In this document: in pieces, positions 45,069-52,820 of the stretch | How positions within the stretch are numbered: position 1 is the first letter of the stretch | How the letters are laid out: each line of letters starts with the position of its first letter | Origin: Clostridia bacterium | Lineage (GTDB): Bacteria; Bacillota; Clostridia; Christensenellales; UBA1242 | Assembly (NCBI GenBank): GCA_022793335.1 | Contig: JAAWCQ010000001.1 | Span: 1 to 63,426 of the forward strand | Length of the DNA stretch: 63,426 bases | Direction: 5' to 3' | Notes under the pieces: model-generated | Told to the model about the DNA's origin: nothing | Databases searched by the model: none | The model's input: only the letters and a program-made list of their open reading frames with translations | Made by a program: the position numbers and the translations under genes

Positions 45069-45097
45069 TTGCATTTTGTAAAAATATTTTTTATAAT
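45069..45097 (+). promoter_or_regulatory. Promoter of the DGR target gene
   Basis: TTGCAT (45069-45074) and TATAAT (45092-45097) are 17 bases apart, with a predicted start near 45104. No G run is present, unlike the three other surface genes. Confidence 0.7.
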
Positions 45098-45133
45098 TGA
45101 ATATATGCGAATTTGTGAATATGGAGAAGGTTT

Positions 45134-47995
45134 ATGAAAACTAAAAGAGGAATTTCATTTGTCTTTGCGACAGTCTTTTCGGCTATAATTTTGGTGGTCG
45201 GAGTGTTTTTAAGCACCACTTTTAAGACTTCCGAAGCGATAACAAATACAGATACCTCAAGTTATGTGAAAGTTGGAGATATTTGGAGTGCTGGTAAAAA
45301 TAATTTTGATGAAAACAATTTGAATAAACTTATCCAATATGTTTCAGGTGGGGCAAGCAGTGTATATAATATGTCTACAATAAACAGCATGGCAGCAAGC
45401 TCAACCTCAGATGGCCAACCAGGCACTTCAGCAGCAACAATAAGGTCAAAAACATATAATAAAACCTCATCACAAGATATAATAGTCACCTTAGGAGGCC
45501 TTGATTGGCAGGTGGTTTATCTCTCAAAAGATACAAACGGAAATTCTATTTTGACCTTATGGCTTTCAAACAGCACTCAGAGTGCATTCAGTGGAAGAAG
45601 TGCAACAGAGGGGGAATATTATGGTTTCTTAAATGGTGGGTTATACTCAGACTGGTCGGCAAACTGGTATAACTCTGCATATAATGTATATAATCCATCA
45701 GCAATGTATGGAGCAAGCTATATACATGCAGTGACCCTAAATAATGGAGGAGCATATGGCACCTCAACAACAGGATATACAACAGTGCCAAAAAGTTCAA
45801 ATAGTATATTTGCAAACTTTACAATGGGTAGTTTAAGCAATTATATAGTAGAGCCAAACAAAGTTTCGTGGCAAAGAAATCAAGACACACGCAGTAAACT
45901 TGGAGCAAATACATCATATAACTATCCAAATGAAGATGCGGCAAAATTAAGTAGTTATAATTGGGATACATCTTATGGAGCTCAAACATTGCCAGATAAA
46001 TCAAATTATTATAAATGGGCAGGAGACAAATTATGGCTTCCAAGTAGAACAGAAACAGGCTACGATACAACCTACGATGGAATATGGCAGACTTCAACAG
46101 ACCAGCGAAAGAATTATGATGGCACTACTACATCTTCATTAGGTAATGTAGGCTCTACCTCTGGCTCAGCGTCAGCTTATTCTTGGCTCCGTTCGGGCTA
46201 CTACGGCGATGCTAACTATGCATACTATCTCAACCCCTCCGGCGCCTCTACTGGTTATTACAATGTTAACAATTCCCGTGCTGTGCGGCCTGCGCTTCAC
46301 CTCAATCTAAACTCTGCCGCTTCAGCGGCGGCGCCTGAGTATACATTTCGTTTCAACCCAAACAATGGGCAAAGTGCTTCGTCACAAAGTGGAATTAAGC
46401 AGGGGGCTGAGTATTCAGGTTTTCCAAAACCAACTAAAACTGGGTATACGCTGAGCGGTTGGTCTTATGTAAAAAATGGCAAGACTTACTATTATTATCT
46501 TTCACCATCTGGAACATTGACCATTCCAGAAGTGCCTGAGTTTAGCACTACAACGGTTGATTTCAATGCGGTATGGCAGGCAAACAGTTATAATATTTCC
46601 GCCAGTGCAAACGGCGGTACCATATCGTCGACGAGCGGTTGGAGCGGCAGTGGAAGTGTGGCAATAAAGAAGGTAAGCTATGGCTCCGCATACTCCACAT
46701 TGCCGTCCGTTTCGCGGACGGGGTACAACTTGAAAGGGTGGTATGATGCGGCGAGTGGTGGCACGCAGATTTCGACAGGCACAGCAATGAATAAGACTTC
46801 CGACCATATTATTTATGCACAATGGACAATTAAAAATTATGTCATTACTTTCAATTCGAATGGCGGAAGTGGGACTATGTCAAATCAATTAGTTTCGCAT
46901 GGCTCTACAGTTTCATTGACCCGAAACGCCTTTAAGCGAAGTGGATATGTGTTTATGGGGTGGGCAACCTCGTCAAGTGGGGTGGTAATTTATCAAGATG
47001 GTGCGTCGATAACTTGCACTGGGCCGGTCACCTTGTATGCTGTTTGGAAAGAGGGCAGCTCAGCAAGTGTCACCGCACCATCGCAGGTGAATGGAGTATA
47101 TCAAATTTCCAGTGCGGCAAATTTGGCATGGATGGCAAAGCAGAGCGAGACAGCTTCGCTTACAGGCAGTTTTAAGCAGACGGCGTCGATTGACCTGTCT
47201 GGAAAGGTTTGGACGCCTATAGGCAGCAGTACATATCCATTTAAGGGCAGCTATGACGGCGGAGGATACACCATATCAAACCTTATAATTCAGGGCAATG
47301 AAAGCTATCAAGGGCTGTTTGGGGCGGCTTCTAGTGCAACATTAAAAAATATCAGGCTTTCAAGCGGAAGAGTCTCAGGAAATACAAATATAGGAGGCAT
47401 TGTGGGGTATTCTCTGCTTGGCTCTATTACTGATTGCATAAGCTTTTGTAATATTTATGGAAGCTCTACAAGTGGGGCTGTTGGCGGTATTGTTGGTTAT
47501 TCAACCTCAACAATAAGCAAATGTTACAACTATGGTGATGTATCTGGAAACAGCAAAGTAGGAGGCATTCTAGGAAATGGCTCAGCTATTATTACAAGTT
47601 GTATTTCTAAGGGCGCTATTGAAGGAGTGAGTGATGTTGGAGGCATTGTCGGCAACATTTCTGGAAGTATAACAGATTGTTATTTTGAAGGCTCAATCTT
47701 GACTACAAGCGGTGGTTACGCAATAGGTTATGCGGGCAATGTGTCAAATTGTTATGCGAGAGCGACATTTACCACAACGCAGTCACTGAATAATTATGGT
47801 CTTACAAATGCAAGTTTCACCAATTGTGTGTTTGAGATAAACGGCGTTAAACGCTTTAAAGTAACCAATTACACTGGATGGGTTATTACCTTGCAAAACC
47901 AGCCATTACCAAAGCAGTTGGCTTGGATGGGTGTTGTCAGTGATAGCAGTTTGACAGCAAGCAAGCTTACCCAGCTTGGATACACTTCAATATAG
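45134..47995 (+). CDS. DGR target: lectin-like/InlB-repeat/GLUG surface protein
   Basis: The 953-residue protein has an N-terminal signal/membrane segment (about 8-30), a lectin-like DUF6273-type domain (about 45-395), InlB B repeats (about 405-645, each ending in a YAQW/YAVW motif), GLUG motifs (about 700-880) and the tail PLPKQLAWMG. The variable repeat codes residues 349-390; the changeable positions (about 356-380) are now rich in Tyr (YYGDANYAYY and TGYY) between invariant SWLRSG and SRAVRPALHLNL. So ligand-facing residues of a lectin-like fold are retailored. An internal VR is unusual, as most are C-terminal. No cell-wall anchor motif. Confidence 0.95.
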   Translation: MKTKRGISFVFATVFSAIILVVGVFLSTTFKTSEAITNTDTSSYVKVGDIWSAGKNNFDENNLNKLIQYVSGGASSVYNMSTINSMAASSTSDGQPGTSAATIRSKTYNKTSSQDIIVTLGGLDWQVVYLSKDTNGNSILTLWLSNSTQSAFSGRSATEGEYYGFLNGGLYSDWSANWYNSAYNVYNPSAMYGASYIHAVTLNNGGAYGTSTTGYTTVPKSSNSIFANFTMGSLSNYIVEPNKVSWQRNQDTRSKLGANTSYNYPNEDAAKLSSYNWDTSYGAQTLPDKSNYYKWAGDKLWLPSRTETGYDTTYDGIWQTSTDQRKNYDGTTTSSLGNVGSTSGSASAYSWLRSGYYGDANYAYYLNPSGASTGYYNVNNSRAVRPALHLNLNSAASAAAPEYTFRFNPNNGQSASSQSGIKQGAEYSGFPKPTKTGYTLSGWSYVKNGKTYYYYLSPSGTLTIPEVPEFSTTTVDFNAVWQANSYNISASANGGTISSTSGWSGSGSVAIKKVSYGSAYSTLPSVSRTGYNLKGWYDAASGGTQISTGTAMNKTSDHIIYAQWTIKNYVITFNSNGGSGTMSNQLVSHGSTVSLTRNAFKRSGYVFMGWATSSSGVVIYQDGASITCTGPVTLYAVWKEGSSASVTAPSQVNGVYQISSAANLAWMAKQSETASLTGSFKQTASIDLSGKVWTPIGSSTYPFKGSYDGGGYTISNLIIQGNESYQGLFGAASSATLKNIRLSSGRVSGNTNIGGIVGYSLLGSITDCISFCNIYGSSTSGAVGGIVGYSTSTISKCYNYGDVSGNSKVGGILGNGSAIITSCISKGAIEGVSDVGGIVGNISGSITDCYFEGSILTTSGGYAIGYAGNVSNCYARATFTTTQSLNNYGLTNASFTNCVFEINGVKRFKVTNYTGWVITLQNQPLPKQLAWMGVVSDSSLTASKLTQLGYTSI
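46180..46301 (+). repeat. DGR variable repeat (VR)
   Basis: 122 bp aligned without gaps to the TR. The 12 differences (A to T nine times, A to G twice within one codon plus once at the next, or A to C once, counted from my alignment as T 8, G 3, C 1) all fall on TR adenines. The 3' end, GTGCTGTGCGGCCTGCG, is GC-rich and identical, as expected for the initiation-of-mutagenic-homology segment. Confidence 0.97.
46316..46329. repeat. GC-rich hairpin 14 bases after the VR
   Basis: GCCGC and GCGGC flank TTCA; on the complementary strand the loop is TGAA. DGR target sites such as that of phage BPP-1 have a hairpin/cruciform just downstream of the VR that aids retrohoming. The TR has no counterpart. 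Confidence 0.65.
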
Positions 47996-48040
47996 AATTT
48001 TGATTTTATAAAAAAGATTTATAACCAATTGAGTTACAAA

Positions 48041-48070
48041 AAAAGAGCAGATAAAATTCTGCTCTTTATT
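48041..48070. terminator. Bidirectional terminator between the DGR target and rpmB
   Basis: GAGCAGA and TCTGCTC pair over six bases, with an A run before and T run after. Confidence 0.85.
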
Positions 48071-48086
48071 TTTGTTATTCAAATTC

Positions 48087-48272
48087 TTATTGCGCTTTTT
48101 TAGCTGTTCTAATGCACTTTGTGCAGGCCTTAACAGTTTGTTCTTTTCCGTCAACTTCCATTGTAACCTTTTGAAGATTGAGGTCATATGTTCTGTTGTA
48201 TTTCTTATTTGAGAAAGAAACTTGTTTGCCTGTCATTTTGCCTCTGCCGCATACTTCACATACTCTGCTCAT
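48087..48272 (-). CDS. rpmB: Ribosomal protein L28
   Basis: A 61-residue L28 with the N-terminal MSRVCEVCGRGKMTGKQVS and a second Cys pair (CTKCIR), the zinc-binding form. The ATG at 48272 has a GGAGG site; an ATG five codons upstream is not needed. It is part of the large ribosomal subunit. It is divergent from the asp23 gene, as in many Firmicutes. Confidence 0.96.
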   Translation of the reverse strand: MSRVCEVCGRGKMTGKQVSFSNKKYNRTYDLNLQKVTMEVDGKEQTVKACTKCIRTAKKAQ

Positions 48273-48567
48273 TGGTTTAACCTCCATATAATATTATTAT
48301 AATTTGCACCAACAGCAAGGTTTGCGTGATGCTGACTTTCTTTAATATAGCATTTTTTGTTTTAAAAAGCAACTCTTTTGGCAAAAAAACTTTCAAATGT
48401 TTTTAAAATTTTGCCTTTTTTGAAATAATCTCAAAAAAATTGTTGTTTTTTTCACAATTTTATTGTAAAATACTATAGGCACTATGTCAATTTGCACTTT
48501 GCTTTGCATATATATTACAGCAAATGCGAGCTTTGGCTTATTGATAAATTTTTAAAAGGAGCGCAAG

Positions 48568-48918
48568 GTGACTGTCGATACAAACAACTACTATGGCAAT
48601 ATCTCTATTTCCGACAACTCTATCAGGGTTGTTGCGGGCTATGTTGCACTCGACTGCTATGGTGTCGTTGACCTTGTCAGCAAGTCCATTGTGGACAGTG
48701 CCAGAGAATTATTTAAAAAAGAATCTTATTCCAAAGGAATTAAGATCAACCATATCAACAACAGAATTTATATTGATGTTTACTGTATTTTAAAATACGG
48801 TGTTTCTATTAGTGCAGTTGCAGAATCACTTCGCAAGTCAGTCAAGTACAGCGTTGAAAACTTTACTGGTATGCTTGTTGATGCAGTCAATGTTCATGTT
48901 GTCGGAGTAAGAGTTTAG
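48568..48918 (+). CDS. Asp23/Gls24 family protein (YloU-like)
   Basis: A 116-residue DUF322/Asp23 protein: NYYGNISISDNSIRVVAGYV at the start, KGIKINHINNRIYIDVYCIL and VNVHVVGVRV at the end. Members are envelope-stress or membrane-associated proteins; YloU is the Bacillus form. GTG start with an AAGGAG site. It lies eight bases before the DAK-domain gene. Confidence 0.93.
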   Translation: MTVDTNNYYGNISISDNSIRVVAGYVALDCYGVVDLVSKSIVDSARELFKKESYSKGIKINHINNRIYIDVYCILKYGVSISAVAESLRKSVKYSVENFTGMLVDAVNVHVVGVRV

Positions 48919-48926
48919 GAGATTTT

Positions 48927-50558
48927 ATGATTAAGTCAATAAATGGACAAACCTTTCGCAAGATGGTTATTGCCGGCGCAGGTTTGCTTGAGCAAAATAA
49001 GAAATATGTCGATTCTTTAAATGTTTTTCCTGTACCAGATGGTGACACTGGTACCAATATGTTTTTAACTATGAAGTCAGCCGTAGCGGAAGTTTCTCAG
49101 TGCCCTTCAAGCACTTTAGACGCGCTCAGTGACGCTTTTGCCAAAGGGGCTTTGAAAGGGGCTCGTGGAAACAGCGGTGTAATCACTTCACAAATTTTTA
49201 AGGGCTTTTGCAGTGAGACTGCAAAGCATAAAGAAATCACTACTAAGGTTTTTGCTAAGGCTATGCAGGAAGGGGCAAACATTGCCTACAAAGCGGTTAC
49301 AAAGCCAAAAGAGGGCACAATTCTTACTGTCATAAGGGTTATGGCGGAAAACGCTGTGAGCGTGGCTAAGAAATGTGATGACTTTGAAGTTTTCTTCAAG
49401 AAGGTTTTAGAGGTTGGTGAAGAAATTTTGAAACAGACCCCTGAAATGCTTCCTGTGCTTAAGAAGGCGGGCGTTGTTGACGCGGGCGGTCGCGGAATCA
49501 TCGTTATTTTCACAGGTTTTTATAAACTTGTTATGGGTGAAGAAGATTTCGAATTTCAATTTGACGACGAAAAGAAGCAATCTCTTGATGATGTCATTGC
49601 TGATATCAACAACCTTGGTGATATTCAATTTGGATACTGCACTGAGTATATGATTATCCACATGAAGAAAAAAACCACAGAGGCTGACATTGACAAGCTT
49701 AGAGAAAAGCTTGTTGAGCTTGGCGATTCTGTCATTTGCATTGGTGACCTCAATCTTGTAAAAGTGCATGTTCACTCAAACGAGCCAAACAAGGCGCTTG
49801 AATATGCGTTGGAGCTTGGTGAGCTTTACAATCTTAAGATTGAAAATATGCGAGAGCAAAACAGAGAGATGAAAAAGAAAGCCAATGTCATGGAAGAGAC
49901 AAAAGAGCATGGAATGGTTGCTGTTGCGCCTGGTGACGGGCTTGCTGCCATTTATAAAGATTTGGGCGTTGACGAGATTATTGTAGGCGGACAAACCATG
50001 AATCCTTCTGCTGCTGACATAGCCGCTGCTGCTGACAAGGTCCCAGCAAGAAATGTATTTGTTTTCCCAAACAACAAAAATATTATTTTGGCAGCTAATC
50101 AAGCAAACGACCTTACAAATAAAAACTTGATTATCATTCCAACACGCTCTATTCCAGAGGGAATTTCTGCAGCGATTGCATTCAATCCAGATGGAAGTGT
50201 GGAAGAGAATACTGAGTCTATGAACGACGCGATAAAGGGCGTTAAGTCTGGCTCTGTGACTTACGCTGTAAGAGACACTCATGTTGACGGCTTTGATCTC
50301 AATGTTGGTGATATTATTGGCCTTGACGATAAGGCAATTTTGGCAAAGGGGAAACTTGTTGCTGAGACAACTGAAAAACTCATTGAAAGCATGATGAGTG
50401 AAGAAATCATGAATATCACTCTTTTCTATGGCGAAGATATTCGCGAAGACGAAGCTGAAAAATTGGCTGCTACTCTTGGTGAAAAATATCCAGAATGTGA
50501 AGTCTCTGCTATAAGCGGTGGTCAACCTGTATATTATTATCTTGTAAGCTTGGAATAA
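48927..50558 (+). CDS. DAK2-domain protein, fatty acid kinase FakA-like (YloV)
   Basis: The 543-residue protein has an N-terminal DAK2 (DhaL-like) nucleotide domain (about 10-200) with VFPVPDGDTGTNMFLTM near 29 and GARGNSGVI near 77, then a middle domain and a C-terminal DegV-like domain. FakA phosphorylates fatty acids carried by FakB/DegV proteins for phospholipid synthesis; the DegV protein at 6322 is a possible partner. Pairing with Asp23 is conserved in Firmicutes. Confidence 0.94.
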   Translation: MIKSINGQTFRKMVIAGAGLLEQNKKYVDSLNVFPVPDGDTGTNMFLTMKSAVAEVSQCPSSTLDALSDAFAKGALKGARGNSGVITSQIFKGFCSETAKHKEITTKVFAKAMQEGANIAYKAVTKPKEGTILTVIRVMAENAVSVAKKCDDFEVFFKKVLEVGEEILKQTPEMLPVLKKAGVVDAGGRGIIVIFTGFYKLVMGEEDFEFQFDDEKKQSLDDVIADINNLGDIQFGYCTEYMIIHMKKKTTEADIDKLREKLVELGDSVICIGDLNLVKVHVHSNEPNKALEYALELGELYNLKIENMREQNREMKKKANVMEETKEHGMVAVAPGDGLAAIYKDLGVDEIIVGGQTMNPSAADIAAAADKVPARNVFVFPNNKNIILAANQANDLTNKNLIIIPTRSIPEGISAAIAFNPDGSVEENTESMNDAIKGVKSGSVTYAVRDTHVDGFDLNVGDIIGLDDKAILAKGKLVAETTEKLIESMMSEEIMNITLFYGEDIREDEAEKLAATLGEKYPECEVSAISGGQPVYYYLVSLE

Positions 50559-50673
50559 GATTTTGTAAGTTTGGAATGATTATTAAAGTTTCAACTTTAA
50601 AACATATAGCCCAATTTATTGAGATAAAAATCGGATAAAAGTTTAACAGTATATTTAAAAAAGATATAAAAAT

Positions 50674-50704
50674 AAACCACTGGGAATAAGCCGGTGGTTT
50701 TTAT
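50674..50704 (+). terminator. Intrinsic terminator after the DAK gene
   Basis: AAACCACTGG pairs with CCGGTGGTTT (one wobble) and is followed by T residues. Confidence 0.8.
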
Positions 50705-50820
50705 TGCTATGGAATAAGCTTGTGTTTTTTAAGGAATAAGCCTATTTTTTTTTATTGTTATGGCATAAGTCTGTAGTTTTTTATTGACAAGAAAAAGTCT
50801 GTGCTTTTTATTGTAAATTG
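50684..50820. repeat. Degenerate tandem repeat, about five units
   Basis: Units start GGAATAAGCC or similar (GGCATAAGTC, GAAAAAGTC) and mostly end in TTTTTATTG, 22-30 bases each. They look like copies of the loop and right arm of the terminator at 50674. Confidence 0.75.
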
Positions 50821-50857
50821 ATTTTTAAAATGCAGATGCGGCGAAAAAGGGTGTTAT

Positions 50858-50916
50858 AAAAAATAGCCATTTGGTAAACAAAATTGTGAAAATTGCTTAA
50901 AAATGGCTGTTTTTTG
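50858..50916. terminator. Bidirectional terminator
   Basis: AAAAAATAGCCATTT pairs with AAATGGCTGTTTTTT (one mismatch) across a 26-base loop. It serves the minus-strand HExxH operon. Confidence 0.65.
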
Positions 50917-50945
50917 TTAAATTTTATCAAAATTTGTCATAATTT

Positions 50946-52787
50946 TTAATATTTTGAATAATCAGACGCGTTTTCACGCTCTCGCCTGCGTTCTTCAAGC
51001 ACTTGAGATACTGTTTTGCGTTTTGCGTTATTTAGGCCTTGTGGAATTTCGGCTTTAATTGTTGAAGAGGTTTTGCTTGAAACAGGATTTGTTTTGTTTG
51101 AAGTAGGGTTTGTCTTACTTAATTTAATCTTTGTCAGTTTCAACTTATTGGTTGAGTAGCTGACTTGTCGATAGCAATTTACATAATTCTTTGCATCGTT
51201 GCTAAGCTCAAGCTCATCGTTGTCAAGGATGTCAAATATATTGACGCCTTTAAATGTTTTGCTTTCAATCTCTTTTAAAATATTGTCTTTGTCGTTGATT
51301 AAAAGAAATTCTGTAGTGACTCTTGCAAGTGAAGCAATATCGTTCATGTCAAAGCGTTCTTCCAGCGCAGCGTCACCCATTCGGCATTCTATCAAAGCAT
51401 CCCAATTATCTTCGATAAACTCGCTTAAAAGTGGAAACGCGTATGCAAAAACTGATTTTATATGTTTATGCAGGCCAATTGTAAATCCGTCCTTAGCCAT
51501 CAATTTGTTGATTTTTATTGCAATGTAATCGTTGATTACTTCATTCAACATGTTAAATTCGCGACTGCCATAAGTGGTGTTGAAATTTTTATTCAACACG
51601 CTTGGGCAAATGCCGCATCGCATAGTCATTTCAAATTGGGTATTGTAGATTATGTCAGATTCAATAATATGATTAAGCTCATGCACTAGAGTTTCATTGT
51701 CGAGGCAAAATGTGGCAGGAAGCACGCAGATTGCATAAGGCTGGTAAGGTGATGAATATTTGAAAGTGTGGTCAATATAAGCCATTACATTGCCAGCCTT
51801 TGTGATATAGTCACCAAGAGTTGCTAATATGTCACCTTGATAAATGTCATCATTTTCCAAAATTTCTTTTAAATGAATATATTCAGCATTGTTTGAAAGA
51901 ATTTCCTCATTTTCTTCTTTTACAAGTGTTGAAAATTCTTTGATTACTGCTTCATTTCTTATCTTGCTCAATAAATTTTTGTCATTGATAAACTCGTCAA
52001 AACTTGTTTTATTATCATTTTGTTTTGTTACAAACTGAAAAAGTTTGAGAGATTTTTCTTTATTAAATTCAAATCTGCCTTTACTTAAAAACAGCTCTAA
52101 TATTTCAGCGATTTCATTAAGCTCGGGTTTATTAAAATCTATATCAAAAGTTTGAGAAATATGATTTTTTAACAAAATTAAGCGTTTTTCACTGAAATTT
52201 TGACGAATTTTTGATAATTTATCAAAATTTTCTTTGAAAGGTGGGGAAATTCGAGCATATTCTTTCTGCAAATATTCAAATTGAGGCTTATATATTTTGT
52301 TGAATAAAGCCTCACTTTTTGCAAGGTATTTTTGTATTTTTATATTGTTTTTCTTATCAAGTAAAAATAGGTGAATAAGCTCATCTTTATCTTGTTGCGA
52401 GCAGTCATCAAGTTTAAGATAGCTGGCAAGAAGAGTGCTTAAATTTTTATTTAAAGGGATAGATGTAGAGCCATAGTTTTTTACACTGTTCTGCCAATTT
52501 TTCCAGTCCAAAAACATGTAAAGAAAAGGTTGATGTTCGCAGCCGATGTTCTTAAAGAATTGCGCTGCAACTTCTTCATTTTTGTTTTCAAAATAATCTT
52601 TTAAATAGTAATAAGAATTAAGTGAGCCAACAGTCTCTGTGAAAATATAGGTCGCATTGTTGAGACGCTCGGTTATTCTTGTTCTATACTTTTCTCCATA
52701 GAATTTGACAAAATAATCAATAACCTTTGGCAGCTTATTTTCAAGTGGATTATTTAAATTTATGTTTTCTATTCCGTGCTTAATCAT
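50946..52787 (-). CDS. HExxH putative metallopeptidase (paralog 1)
   Basis: The 613-residue protein has no signal peptide. Near residue 367 is HELNHIIESD, a zincin HExxH, and about 43 residues later LNEVINDY, whose Glu is a plausible third zinc ligand (gluzincin-like). The N-terminus (KHGIENINLNNPLENKLP, VIDYFVKFYGEKYR) and the two motifs are shared with the protein from 52821. The C-terminus is a Thr/Ser/Asn-rich then Arg/Glu-rich tail. Last gene of a three-gene operon. The substrate is unknown; I do not recognise a named family. Confidence 0.7.
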   Translation of the reverse strand: MIKHGIENINLNNPLENKLPKVIDYFVKFYGEKYRTRITERLNNATYIFTETVGSLNSYYYLKDYFENKNEEVAAQFFKNIGCEHQPFLYMFLDWKNWQNSVKNYGSTSIPLNKNLSTLLASYLKLDDCSQQDKDELIHLFLLDKKNNIKIQKYLAKSEALFNKIYKPQFEYLQKEYARISPPFKENFDKLSKIRQNFSEKRLILLKNHISQTFDIDFNKPELNEIAEILELFLSKGRFEFNKEKSLKLFQFVTKQNDNKTSFDEFINDKNLLSKIRNEAVIKEFSTLVKEENEEILSNNAEYIHLKEILENDDIYQGDILATLGDYITKAGNVMAYIDHTFKYSSPYQPYAICVLPATFCLDNETLVHELNHIIESDIIYNTQFEMTMRCGICPSVLNKNFNTTYGSREFNMLNEVINDYIAIKINKLMAKDGFTIGLHKHIKSVFAYAFPLLSEFIEDNWDALIECRMGDAALEERFDMNDIASLARVTTEFLLINDKDNILKEIESKTFKGVNIFDILDNDELELSNDAKNYVNCYRQVSYSTNKLKLTKIKLSKTNPTSNKTNPVSSKTSSTIKAEIPQGLNNAKRKTVSQVLEERRRERENASDYSKY

Positions 52788-52820
52788 ATTTTGTCCTTTT
52801 ATAGATTGTTTTTTGTGTTT

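Larger units (their letters stand above)
50559..50945. other. Gene-free spacer with terminators and degenerate repeats
   Basis: 387 bases between convergent genes. It holds one terminator, about five degenerate copies of a short unit, and a second terminator. No coding sequence. Confidence 0.7.
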
